From Clostridium sp. (lineage in GTDB: Bacteria > Bacillota > Clostridia > Clostridiales > Clostridiaceae), in contig NZ_JAENWM010000020.1 in the NCBI RefSeq assembly GCF_016650035.1, forward strand, positions 1 to 46,925: a stretch of 46,925 nt of DNA, written 5' to 3'. A program made the translations under genes and the position numbers. The number at the start of each line of letters is the position of its first letter. The stretch's first letter is position 1. Under the pieces are notes generated by a model. It searched no databases, was not told the origin of the DNA, and saw nothing but the letters and a program-made list of their open reading frames with translations. Shown one piece after another: positions 8,449 through 16,139 of the stretch.

Positions 8449-8475
8449 TGCCATCCTTTTGGGTGGCATTTTATA
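8449..8475 (+). terminator. Terminator of the EncFtn-like gene
   Basis: TGCCATCC/GGGTGGCA forms an 8-bp stem with one G-U pair and a 4-nt loop, followed by TTTTATATT. Confidence 0.8.
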
Positions 8476-8580
8476 TTATTACTAAAAATATGGCTTATGC
8501 AAAAGGTATACAGAATTCAGAACATAAAAAGGATTAACTTCATATTATATACAGTATATTTATGTTATGGAGGGAAAATT

Positions 8581-9027
8581 TTGAAAAAACTAAATCCCGA
8601 GAAGTTATACGTTACTTTTGGAAAGGGAACAGGTGAAACAAAACCTATTATACCAAGAAAACATACCCTAACTCATTCAGATATTACAGGGGAATTATTT
8701 TTGACTATTGCAGAAAAATATGATTATGAAAAAATAAGTGACATGAGGGATGAAGTGCTGGCAGAATGGGTTTTTATTAATAATGAGTATGCCCTTATGG
8801 TTAATGTTATGGTAGATAAAGAAAAGAACCTAGTAATGTCAGCAGTGCGAAATAGCATTTTTGTTAAAGAATTACCGCTGGCATTACAGGCAATTAGATA
8901 TGGCGACAGAGAATTTTTCGTAGAAAATTTTACTCTAGACAAAGCTCCTATTTATGTAAAATTTAATTCGATTTATCCACTATTTAATCGCCAGGAACTA
9001 TGGGGCACGCCTTCGGATTATAAGTAA
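8581..9027 (+). CDS. Bacterial Stay-Green (SGR) family protein, Mg-dechelatase homologue
   Basis: The product aligns by eye along its length with plant Stay-Green proteins. Shared blocks are PRKHTLTHSDITGELFL (plant PRTYTLTHSDIT), MRDEVLAEW (plant QRDEVVAEW), FVKELPLALQA and FNRQELWG. Plant SGR removes Mg from chlorophyll a. Bacterial homologues from non-photosynthetic species are reported to have a promiscuous form of this activity, and their natural substrate is unknown. I place the start at TTG 8581, with GGAGGG 5 nt upstream, giving 148 aa; an in-frame ATG at 8497 lacks a ribosome site and adds an unrelated extension. The gene is convergent with tspO, 6 bp apart. Confidence 0.88.
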   Translation: MKKLNPEKLYVTFGKGTGETKPIIPRKHTLTHSDITGELFLTIAEKYDYEKISDMRDEVLAEWVFINNEYALMVNVMVDKEKNLVMSAVRNSIFVKELPLALQAIRYGDREFFVENFTLDKAPIYVKFNSIYPLFNRQELWGTPSDYK

Positions 9028-9033
9028 AAAATC

Positions 9034-9528
9034 TTAATTAAGCATCCAGATAGTGTAATTTAAAACTCCAGCAAATGATACCCAAGCTATATAAGGAACC
9101 ATAAGATAACCTACAGTTTTATCTATTCTATAAAACTCAAAAGTAGTTAAAAGAATGAATACTAATAATACAAGAAGTTCTAAGAAAGCTAATGCATACA
9201 GTCTGTATCTGAAAAATATAATGGACCAAAGAAAGTTTAAGAATAACTGAATACCATATAAAGTGAGTGCTTTGGATACATCCACTCCTGATTTACCTCT
9301 CATCCAAATTCTATAAGCCGAAACAGCCATTAAAAAGAATAGAACTGTCCATACTACAGGGAAAACCCACCCTGGAGGAGAAAAAGATGGTTTATTAAAA
9401 TTTTCATAGGCATTAGTAGGACTCATACTTAAAAACCCACTTAATAAACCTATACCCTGTGCTAATAAAATGCTAATTAATAGAGCAATAATGTTTTTTT
9501 TACCGTTTACCTTAAAAATATTAAACAT
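9034..9528 (-). CDS. tspO: TspO/MBR family tryptophan-rich membrane protein
   Basis: The 164-aa protein is predicted to have five transmembrane helices. Family hallmarks are FNKPSFSPPGWVFPVVWTVLF in the first loop and helix 2, LFLNFLWSIIFF in helix 3, and YIAWVSFAGVLNYTIW at the C terminus. TspO proteins bind porphyrins, and the Bacillus cereus protein degrades protoporphyrin IX in light. The gene is convergent with the Stay-Green homologue, so two proteins linked to tetrapyrrole chemistry sit tail to tail. Upstream, AAGGAAGATG gives a good ribosome site. Confidence 0.95.
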   Translation of the reverse strand: MFNIFKVNGKKNIIALLISILLAQGIGLLSGFLSMSPTNAYENFNKPSFSPPGWVFPVVWTVLFFLMAVSAYRIWMRGKSGVDVSKALTLYGIQLFLNFLWSIIFFRYRLYALAFLELLVLLVFILLTTFEFYRIDKTVGYLMVPYIAWVSFAGVLNYTIWMLN

Positions 9529-9578
9529 AAAACATCTTCCTTTCTATGATTATTTTTAATAGGGACGTTTGAGCAGAT

Positions 9579-9620
9579 AAAAAAGCTTCTAAATAAGTAT
9601 ACTTATTTAGAAGCTTTTTT
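9579..9620 (-). terminator. Perfect 42-bp palindrome, terminator
   Basis: The two 21-nt arms 9579-9599 and 9600-9620 are perfectly complementary with no intervening bases (tip GTATAC). T-runs end the stem in both directions. It lies 4 bp past the zinc-ribbon gene stop and separates it from tspO, both on the minus strand. Confidence 0.8.
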
Positions 9621-9623
9621 ATA

Positions 9624-9887
9624 CTATTTTTTCCACCGTTTTAATTTGCGAGTATTTTTTGTTAAAAAATATGCCATAATTTTAGGGATTTTCATTGCTA
9701 CTATTTGTTCAGTTACTAGTGTCCTCATTTCATTTACAGTAATATCAGGCAAAGTAAATTCACCATTTTTATAACAATGACTGCAATATATTTCACTTAA
9801 ACTTCCATCAACTTCAGTTCCTGCACCTTTTTCATCCTTATATATAGGCATTCCACAACTTTGACAATTAGTATCTTTACTATTCAT
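9624..9887 (-). CDS. Putative zinc-ribbon protein, 87 aa
   Basis: Two cysteine pairs are visible: CQSCGMPI near residue 8 and CSHCYKNGEF near residue 35. GTEVDGSLSEIYC between them is characteristic of a small zinc-ribbon family common in clostridia. A basic C-terminal tail (KNTRKLKRWKK) follows a helix. I prefer ATG 9887 with GGGGTG 6 nt upstream over a GTG at 9896. The function of the family is unknown; nucleic-acid or protein binding is a guess. Confidence 0.85.
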   Translation of the reverse strand: MNSKDTNCQSCGMPIYKDEKGAGTEVDGSLSEIYCSHCYKNGEFTLPDITVNEMRTLVTEQIVAMKIPKIMAYFLTKNTRKLKRWKK

Positions 9888-9931
9888 AAATAACACCCCA
9901 TATCCAATAATTTTTTTAATTCACTTTAATG

Positions 9932-10885
9932 CTATACATTAAACCATCCTTTGCGTTTAAACCATAAAAACATTTCTACTGCAATAATAGCCATAATTAG
10001 TAAAACTACAAAATAACCGTATTTAAAGGTAAGTTCAGGTATATTTTTAAAATTCATACCATAAACGCCGGCTATAAACGTTAGTGGTATAAAGATACTT
10101 GTTATAACAGTTAAAACCATCATATGTCGATTCATACGAGTTGAATTTATGGATAAATAATTATCACGCATATCAGACGTCATTTCCCTATTAGAATCGA
10201 CCATATACGAAAGTTTAATTAAGTGATCATGAATATCAGAAAAGTATAATTTGTGTTCATGAAACCCTTCAAGTCGCTGCGAGTTTAATATTCTATATAA
10301 TAAATCACGCATAGAAGTTACTATTCTTCGGAGCTTTAATAAGTCGCTTCTCATCCCAAAAACTTCATCAAGTAAGTCTTTAGTTGGCTTTCCTTCAACA
10401 TTATTTTCGATTTCAGATAATTTGTTTTCAATTTTATTAATAGCCGGAAAGAAGCCATCAACGATTTCATCTAATACTTGATGGGCAATAAAAGAAGGGC
10501 CTTTATCCCAATTTTTTTTAGTTGTTTTTGCCCTTGTCCATGCTTCATCTAATTCATTTAACTTCGTGCTATGAAAAGATACGATGTAATTATTGCCTAC
10601 AAAAAGAGAAACTTCTACAGGATTTAAAGTATCTTTAGTTAAAGCATTAAGCACAAAATAATTATATTTATCATAATAATCCAGCTTTGGGGTATTAAAT
10701 GAAAACACACAATCGTCTATGGACAAGTGGTGAAAATGAAAATAAGTGTCTAGTAAGGATATTTCTTCTTCATTGGGATTGTTAAAATCCATCCAGTACC
10801 ATAGGATGTTTTCTGTTGATAAATCTTTTAAAGGTAAATCATAGATTGCATTTAAATCTTTTGTAATGGCTATGATACGAATCAA
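9932..10885 (-). CDS. corA: CorA-family divalent cation transporter
   Basis: The 317-aa protein has a large cytoplasmic N-terminal domain with a long helix (residues about 130-250) and two C-terminal transmembrane helices. The invariant CorA pore motif is present as GVYGMNF, and the protein ends with a positively charged WFKRKGWFNV. CorA pentamers import Mg2+ and sometimes Co2+ or Ni2+. The start appears to be TTG at 10885, preceded by AAAGGATGAG. It is divergent from the fatty-acid regulon. No M-box riboswitch is recognisable upstream. Confidence 0.94.
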   Translation of the reverse strand: MIRIIAITKDLNAIYDLPLKDLSTENILWYWMDFNNPNEEEISLLDTYFHFHHLSIDDCVFSFNTPKLDYYDKYNYFVLNALTKDTLNPVEVSLFVGNNYIVSFHSTKLNELDEAWTRAKTTKKNWDKGPSFIAHQVLDEIVDGFFPAINKIENKLSEIENNVEGKPTKDLLDEVFGMRSDLLKLRRIVTSMRDLLYRILNSQRLEGFHEHKLYFSDIHDHLIKLSYMVDSNREMTSDMRDNYLSINSTRMNRHMMVLTVITSIFIPLTFIAGVYGMNFKNIPELTFKYGYFVVLLIMAIIAVEMFLWFKRKGWFNV

Positions 10886-11091
10886 GTCAACTCATCCTTT
10901 CTAAAGAAATTTGTATTTTTAATACAACTATAATTATCTATTATAACAATTTAATTATAATACAAATATTACTTATAACAATACAAATATTAAATTAATA
11001 AATATTTTTTTCCATATTGCAAATACTTAAAGGTATAAAAACATAAAATTATTTTATAAAAAACTTATAACAGTTATAAAATATTTTTATC

Positions 11092-11132
11092 TTGACATAT
11101 AATATAGAAAAATATATACTTTGATTATCAAA
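11092..11132 (+). promoter_or_regulatory. Promoter with FabT-type operator, upstream of the NPD gene
   Basis: TTGACA (11092-11097), a 17-bp spacer and TATACT (11115-11120) form a strong sigma-A promoter. The palindrome TTTGATTATCAAA occupies 11120-11132, beginning at the last base of the -10 and covering the start site. It matches the known FabT operator form. ATCAAAGT at 11143-11150 mirrors ACTTTGAT at 11118-11125 and may make a second half-site. The rest of the 282-bp corA/NPD gap is AT-rich with nothing else I can identify. Confidence 0.88.
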
Positions 11133-11167
11133 CTATTTGAAAATCAAAGTAAAGGGAGAGGATAATT

Positions 11168-12241
11168 ATGAAGTTACCTCCTTTAAAAATTGGAGAATTA
11201 ATAGCAAGGGTACCTATAATTCAAGGTGGTATGGGAGTAGGGGTGTCACTCTCAGGTCTTGCAGCAGCTGTTGCAAATGAAGGCGGAATTGGGATAATAT
11301 CTACTGCTCAAATTGGGTATAGAGAAGAAGACTTTAGAACTAATACAAGGGAATCAAACAAAAGGGCACTTAGAAATGAAATACGATGTGCTAGAAATCT
11401 CAGCCCTAAAGGTGTTATTGGGATAAATATTATGGTGGCTATGAATAATTATGAAGAAATAACAAGGATTGCTTTAGAAGAAGGAATAGACTTAATAATA
11501 TCTGGTGCAGGTCTTCCACTTGATTTACCTAAAATAGCTAAAGGATACAAAGCAAAACTCGCACCTATAGTATCATCAGCAAAGGCAATTACAATTATAT
11601 CGAAGATGTGGGATAAGAAAAATAATTGTGCACCAGATTTAGTAATTGTTGAAGGTCCTAAAGCGGGGGGACATCTTGGGTTCTCTATGGAATCACTTGT
11701 AGAAAATACAGCTCAGGATTTAAAGGAAATAGTAAAAGAAGTTATCGAAGCAATTAAGCCTTTTGAAGAAAAGTATAATAAAAAAATCCCTGTAGTAGCT
11801 GCTGGGGGAATTTATACTGGAGAAGATATTGCAGAATTTATAAAACTAGGTGCTGCAGGGGTACAAATGGCTACTAGGTTTGTTGCTACAGATGAATGCG
11901 ACGCTAGCTTAGATTATAAACTGGCATATATAAACTCAAAAAAAGAAGATATAAAATTAGTTAAAAGTCCTGTAGGTATGCCTGGAAGAGCTCTTGATAA
12001 TAAATTTATGAAGATAGTGGAGGAAAGTGGTTGCAAGGTAGAAAAATGCTCGTTATGTATAAAAAAATGCAATCCAAAACAAACGCCTTATTGTATTACG
12101 GAAGCATTAATACAAGCAGTAAGAGGTAATTTAGATAAAGGACTTATTTTCGTTGGAACTAATGCTTATAAGGTTGATAAGATTACTTCTGTTAAGGAAT
12201 TAATGAATGAGCTGATTACAAATGCAGAACTCCATTTTTAA
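11168..12241 (+). CDS. NPD/FabK-family flavoprotein (nitronate monooxygenase-like) with C-terminal Cys cluster
   Basis: This FMN-dependent TIM barrel has the family features IIQGGMGVGVS at the N terminus, VVEGPKAGGHLGF (flavin/catalytic His region) and VVAAGGIYTGEDIAEFIKLGAAGVQMATRF (phosphate binding). At 357 aa it is about 45 residues longer than FabK. The extra C terminus holds C-x2-C-x3-C-x7-C (CSLCIKKCNPKQTPYC), a possible metal site. It leads the fatty-acid regulon, has its own FabT-type promoter and is followed by fabT's own promoter. It may be a second enoyl reductase or a nitronate/acyl oxidoreductase. The sequence alone does not separate these. Confidence 0.85.
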   Translation: MKLPPLKIGELIARVPIIQGGMGVGVSLSGLAAAVANEGGIGIISTAQIGYREEDFRTNTRESNKRALRNEIRCARNLSPKGVIGINIMVAMNNYEEITRIALEEGIDLIISGAGLPLDLPKIAKGYKAKLAPIVSSAKAITIISKMWDKKNNCAPDLVIVEGPKAGGHLGFSMESLVENTAQDLKEIVKEVIEAIKPFEEKYNKKIPVVAAGGIYTGEDIAEFIKLGAAGVQMATRFVATDECDASLDYKLAYINSKKEDIKLVKSPVGMPGRALDNKFMKIVEESGCKVEKCSLCIKKCNPKQTPYCITEALIQAVRGNLDKGLIFVGTNAYKVDKITSVKELMNELITNAELHF

Positions 12242-12291
12242 ATTTCGATACAGACATATAAATACTATTTAACATAAATTTGTTAAATATA

Positions 12292-12333
12292 TTGACAAAC
12301 AACTATTGCATGGATATACTTTGATTATCAAAG
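12292..12333 (+). promoter_or_regulatory. Promoter with FabT-type operator, upstream of fabT and the fab operon
   Basis: TTGACA (12292-12297), a 17-bp spacer and TATACT (12315-12320) are followed by the perfect 15-nt palindrome CTTTGATTATCAAAG (12319-12333). The geometry matches the promoter at 11092, with the operator on the -10 and start site. The implied regulation is autorepression of fabT together with the whole operon. Confidence 0.9.
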
Positions 12334-12370
12334 CATATAAAAAATTAGAGTATGAGAAATGGAGATAAAT

Positions 12371-12823
12371 ATGAGTAAATCTGTTGTAGTTGTGAATGAA
12401 CTACTAGTAGAGACATTTAATGATATATTGCAAATAGAGCAGAAAGCACTTAAAGAAGGTGTACTTAATGATCTATCAATAACAGAAATTCATACTATTG
12501 ATGCAATAGGAATGTACCAATATAGAACTATGACAGAAGTATCCCAAGAACTTAAAATAACTTTAGGAACTCTTACTACAGCTATTAATAAACTTTTAAA
12601 AAAAGGGTATGTAGATAGAAAAAGAGGAGAAGAAGATAGAAGGTCAGTAATGATTGCTCTTACTAGAAAAGGAAAGTTAGCCTACAGAATACATGATAAA
12701 TTTCATTCTGACATGGTGCACGCAACTATAGATGGGCTTAATGATAAAGAAGAAGAGATACTTATAAAATCTCTTGAAAAATTAAATTGTTTCTTTAAAG
12801 AAAATTATAAGTTAGAAAATTAA
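12371..12823 (+). CDS. fabT: FabT-type MarR repressor of fatty-acid synthesis
   Basis: The 150-aa winged-helix protein has a helix-turn-helix region MTEVSQELKITLGTLTTAINKLLKKGYVDR and the wing RKRGEEDRRSVMIALTRKG, a clear MarR signature. FabT represses fab genes, with acyl-ACP as corepressor. The location as first gene of the fab operon, with a FabT box in its own promoter and another upstream of the NPD gene, supports the assignment. I prefer ATG 12371 with TGGAGA 6 nt upstream over ATG 12359. Confidence 0.9.
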   Translation: MSKSVVVVNELLVETFNDILQIEQKALKEGVLNDLSITEIHTIDAIGMYQYRTMTEVSQELKITLGTLTTAINKLLKKGYVDRKRGEEDRRSVMIALTRKGKLAYRIHDKFHSDMVHATIDGLNDKEEEILIKSLEKLNCFFKENYKLEN

Positions 12824-12842
12824 TGAAAGGAGCGATTAGGAA

Positions 12843-13826
12843 ATGAATGAGGTACAAATAATTGGTACGGGAAGTTATGCTCCTCTAAACATTATGACTA
12901 ATCATCAGTTATCAGAAATTGTAGATACATCTGATGAATGGATAACTTCTATGACTGGTATCAAGGAGAGGCATATATCACAAGGTGAAAACACTTCGGA
13001 TTTAGCCATAAAAGCGGCATTAGAGGCATTAAAGGATGCAGGGGTTAAACCTTGTGATATAGACCTTATTATTCTTGCAAGTACATCGCCAGATCAGTTC
13101 CTTCCGGCTACGGCATGTATAGTTCAAGGGAGTATAGGAGCAGTTAATGCCATGGCTTTTGATATATCAGCAGCATGCTCGGGGTTTATATTTGCCATTA
13201 ATATAGGAATGCAATTTCTTAGAACAGGTCAATGTAAAAGAGCTTTAATAATAGGTGCTGAGGTGCTATCAAAGATTGTTGATTGGACAGATAGAAACAC
13301 TTGTGTACTATTTGGAGATGGTGCAGGCGCAGCAGTAATTGAAGCAGGTGGTACGCGTGGGATTATTTCTGTAAATTCATCTTCAGAGGGTGACAAGGGT
13401 GATTATTTAACTTGTCCAACTGTAGATGTAAAAAACACTTTTATAAGTGGAAATGAAGATTTTAAAGCAACATTAAAGATGGATGGCAAAGAGGTTTTTA
13501 GATTTGCTGTAAGGGTTATTGAAAGTAGTATAAATAAAATTCTTAAAGAAAATAATTGTACACTAGAGGATATTAAGTACGTGGTTTGCCATCAAGCAAA
13601 CTTAAGAATAATAGATTTCATTATTAAAAGATTGAAAGCTGACAAAAATAAATTTTATATAAATTTAGATAAGTATGGCAATACATCAGCAGCAAGTATA
13701 GCTATAGCTTTAGACGAAATGAATAAAAAGAACTTACTTACTGCTGGAGATAAAATTATACTTGTAGGCTTTGGCGGTGGATTAACCTATGGAGCTGCAT
13801 TAATAGAATGGACAATTAACAAATAA
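12843..13826 (+). CDS. fabH: Beta-ketoacyl-ACP synthase III
   Basis: FabH starts chain synthesis by condensing an acyl-CoA primer with malonyl-ACP. The 327-aa thiolase-fold protein shows the catalytic triad: Cys112 in DISAACSGF, His in VVCHQAN and Asn in YGNTSAAS. The GFGGGLTYGAAL C-terminal motif is also present. The length is standard. GAAAGGAG precedes the ATG, 19 bp after fabT. It is the second gene of the FabT-controlled operon. Confidence 0.97.
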   Translation: MNEVQIIGTGSYAPLNIMTNHQLSEIVDTSDEWITSMTGIKERHISQGENTSDLAIKAALEALKDAGVKPCDIDLIILASTSPDQFLPATACIVQGSIGAVNAMAFDISAACSGFIFAINIGMQFLRTGQCKRALIIGAEVLSKIVDWTDRNTCVLFGDGAGAAVIEAGGTRGIISVNSSSEGDKGDYLTCPTVDVKNTFISGNEDFKATLKMDGKEVFRFAVRVIESSINKILKENNCTLEDIKYVVCHQANLRIIDFIIKRLKADKNKFYINLDKYGNTSAASIAIALDEMNKKNLLTAGDKIILVGFGGGLTYGAALIEWTINK

Positions 13827-13846
13827 AATTTTAGGAGGAATTATTA

Positions 13847-14077
13847 ATGATATTTGAAAAAGTTAAAAATGTAATAGTTGAACAATTAGGAATAGACGAG
13901 GTAGAAGTTACAATGGAGGCAAATTTCGCAGATGATTTAGGAGTAGATTCACTTGAGATATTTGAAATTGTAATGTCCCTTGAAGAAGCTTTTGAAATTG
14001 AAATTCCAAATGAAGATATAGAAAATATTAAAGATGTAAAGGGAATTGTTAAATATATAGAAGCAAAAATGAAATAA
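13847..14077 (+). CDS. acpP: Acyl carrier protein
   Basis: The 76-aa acidic protein has the phosphopantetheine attachment motif DLGVDSLE with Ser35. It carries acyl chains between the Fab enzymes. TAGGAGGAAT gives a strong ribosome site. It is followed by a 101-bp gap that contains an unusual hairpin before fabK. Confidence 0.98.
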   Translation: MIFEKVKNVIVEQLGIDEVEVTMEANFADDLGVDSLEIFEIVMSLEEAFEIEIPNEDIENIKDVKGIVKYIEAKMK

Positions 14078-14087
14078 TAGTAATTTG

Positions 14088-14143
14088 GGGTTAGATAATT
14101 AGAGAGCTGAAATACTGAGCATTTTTCTATAATTATCTGACCC
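14088..14143 (+). promoter_or_regulatory. Intra-operon hairpin between acpP and fabK
   Basis: GGGTTAGATAATTA (14088-14101) pairs with TAATTATCTGACCC (14130-14143) over 14 bp with one G-U, around a 28-nt loop. The stem is not followed by a T-run, so it is not a normal terminator. It could stabilise or process mRNA so that acpP is made in excess, which is inference. A second nearby GGGTTA (14153-14158) might pair alternatively. Confidence 0.5.
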
Positions 14144-14178
14144 TAACTATATGGGTTAAGGAATAAAGGAGGGGTAAA

Positions 14179-15111
14179 ATGTTTAATTCCGTATTTTTTA
14201 AAGAATTAGGTGTGAAATATCCAATAATACAAGGTGGAATGGCTTGGGTTGCAGATAGTAGTTTAGCATCAGCAGTATCTAATGCGGGGGGCTTGGGTAT
14301 TATAGCAGCGGCTAATGCACCGGTTGATTATATAAGAGATGAAATAAGAAAAGCAAAAAAATTAACAGACAAACCTTTTGGTGTGAATATAATGCTTTTA
14401 AGTGATAATGCAGAGGAAATTGCACATCTTGTATGTGAAGAAGGAGTTAAGGTAGTTACCACAGGTGCTGGAAATCCAGGAAAATACATGGAACTTTGGA
14501 AGTCGCATGGAATTAAGGTAATACCAGTAGTTGCATCTGTTGCTTTAGCTAAGCGTATGGAAAGAGCTGGAGCAGATGCAGTTATAGCAGAAGGTTGTGA
14601 ATCTGGAGGACATATTGGTGAACTTACAACTATGTCACTTGTTCCTCAAGTTGTTGATGGAGTAACTATCCCTGTGATTGCAGCAGGCGGTATAGGTGAT
14701 GGACGTGGTCTTGCAGCAGCCTTTATGCTTGGAGTACAGGGAGTTCAGGTAGGTACAAGGTTCTTAGTAGCCAATGAATGTACAGTTCATGAAAACTACA
14801 AAAAGAAGGTATTAGCTGCAAAAGATATAGATGCAGTGGTGACAGGAAGATCTACAGGACACCCTGTTAGAGTTTTAAAAAATAAGTTATCAAGACAATT
14901 CCAAAAGCTTGAGAAAGAAAACGCTCCACTCGAGATATTAGCAGCATTAGGTGAAGGATGTCTTCCAAGAGCAGTAAAAGAAGGCGATGTAGACATGGGA
15001 TCTGTTATGGCAGGACAAATTGCAGGCCTTATAAAGAAAGAACAAAGCTGCAGTGAAATTATACAAGAAATGTTTAAAGAGGCAGAAGAGACCATCACAA
15101 AATTTAGATAA
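14179..15111 (+). CDS. fabK: Enoyl-ACP reductase II (FMN)
   Basis: This catalyses the final reduction of each elongation cycle using an FMN TIM barrel unrelated to FabI. Visible features are YPIIQGGMAWVAD, EGCESGGHIGE with His145 (the FabK-specific catalytic His), and PVIAAGGIGDGRGLAAAF for phosphate binding. The 310-aa length is typical. No FabI, FabL or FabV is seen in the window. It shares fold with the NPD gene at 11168 but lacks the C-terminal cysteines. GGAGGGG precedes the start. Confidence 0.96.
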   Translation: MFNSVFFKELGVKYPIIQGGMAWVADSSLASAVSNAGGLGIIAAANAPVDYIRDEIRKAKKLTDKPFGVNIMLLSDNAEEIAHLVCEEGVKVVTTGAGNPGKYMELWKSHGIKVIPVVASVALAKRMERAGADAVIAEGCESGGHIGELTTMSLVPQVVDGVTIPVIAAGGIGDGRGLAAAFMLGVQGVQVGTRFLVANECTVHENYKKKVLAAKDIDAVVTGRSTGHPVRVLKNKLSRQFQKLEKENAPLEILAALGEGCLPRAVKEGDVDMGSVMAGQIAGLIKKEQSCSEIIQEMFKEAEETITKFR

Positions 15112-15169
15112 AAGATAATATTATTTAACATATATGAAATCAAGTAATAAATAAAATAGGAGGAAAATT

Positions 15170-16105
15170 ATGAGTAAAACTGCTTTTATTTTTCCGGGAC
15201 AGGGAGCCCAATATATTGGTATGGGCAAGGAATTATTTGAGAATATAGAGGTATGTAAAAATATATTTAATATAGCAGATAAAGAACTTAATTTTAAGTT
15301 AAGTAAACTTTGTTTTGAAGGCATAGAATCAGAACTAAATATAACTGAGAATACCCAACCAGCTATTTTGACTACTAGTATTGCAGCACTTATGGCATTA
15401 AGAGAATGTGGCATTAAATGTGATGTAACTGCAGGTCTTAGTCTTGGAGAATACTCAGCACTTGTATGTAGCGGGGCTATGGATTTTAGAGATGCTGTAA
15501 AGCTTGTTAAAAAACGTGGAAGGTTCATGCAGGAAGCAGTGCCAGAAGGGATAGGAACTATGGCAGCTATTTTGGGATTAGATGCTAATTTAGTCAAAGT
15601 AGCTTGTAGTGAAGCAAGAACTTCTGGAATAGTAGAAATAGCTAATTTAAATTGTCCAGGACAAATAGTAATTGCCGGGGAAATAGCAGCAGTAGAACTT
15701 GCCTGCACTCTGGCTAAAGAAAAGGGTGCAAAAAGAGCAATGCTTTTATCCGTAAGTGCACCTTTTCATACTTCTATGCTAAAACCAGCAGCAGAGAAAT
15801 TAGAGATGGAACTGAGGAATATAAGTTTTAAAGAATTTAATATTCCAGTAATGACCAATGTTAATGGTGATTATGTAAAGAGTAGGGAAGATATAAAAGA
15901 TAATTTAAAACTTCAAGTTATGAGTTCTGTTTTATGGGAAACAACTATAAGAAATATGATAAAAGATGGTGTGGATACCTTTGTAGAGATAGGACCAGGG
16001 AAGGTATTAAGTGGATTTGTTAAAAAAATAGATAGAAAACTGACAGTGGTGAATGTAGAAGATTTGGCATCTTTAAATAAAGCAATAGAACATCTAAAGA
16101 GTTAG
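15170..16105 (+). CDS. fabD: Malonyl-CoA:ACP transacylase
   Basis: FabD loads malonate from malonyl-CoA onto ACP. The 311-aa protein begins with FIFPGQGAQYIGMG. It has the nucleophile Ser91 in the GLSLGE motif and the active-site His in SAPFHTSML, followed by VMTNVNG. All catalytic elements are intact. TAGGAGGAAAATT gives the ribosome site. Confidence 0.97.
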   Translation: MSKTAFIFPGQGAQYIGMGKELFENIEVCKNIFNIADKELNFKLSKLCFEGIESELNITENTQPAILTTSIAALMALRECGIKCDVTAGLSLGEYSALVCSGAMDFRDAVKLVKKRGRFMQEAVPEGIGTMAAILGLDANLVKVACSEARTSGIVEIANLNCPGQIVIAGEIAAVELACTLAKEKGAKRAMLLSVSAPFHTSMLKPAAEKLEMELRNISFKEFNIPVMTNVNGDYVKSREDIKDNLKLQVMSSVLWETTIRNMIKDGVDTFVEIGPGKVLSGFVKKIDRKLTVVNVEDLASLNKAIEHLKS

Positions 16106-16139
16106 AACCATTATGGAGAGAATAAAGGAGTGCAGATTA

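Noticed and set aside
10886-11091. Mg2+ M-box or T-box leader between corA and the fab regulon
   Set aside because: No specifier, antiterminator or M-box helices could be drawn in the AT-rich sequence.
11133-11167. FapR operator in the fatty-acid promoter
   Set aside because: The palindrome is the FabT form TTTGATTATCAAA, the FapR consensus is not seen, and the regulator encoded here is MarR-type.
15121-15708. 195-aa minus-strand reading frame opposite fabD
   Set aside because: It lies entirely antisense to an intact, strongly supported fabD, has Ser/Pro/Ala-rich composition typical of antisense frames, and lacks a ribosome site.
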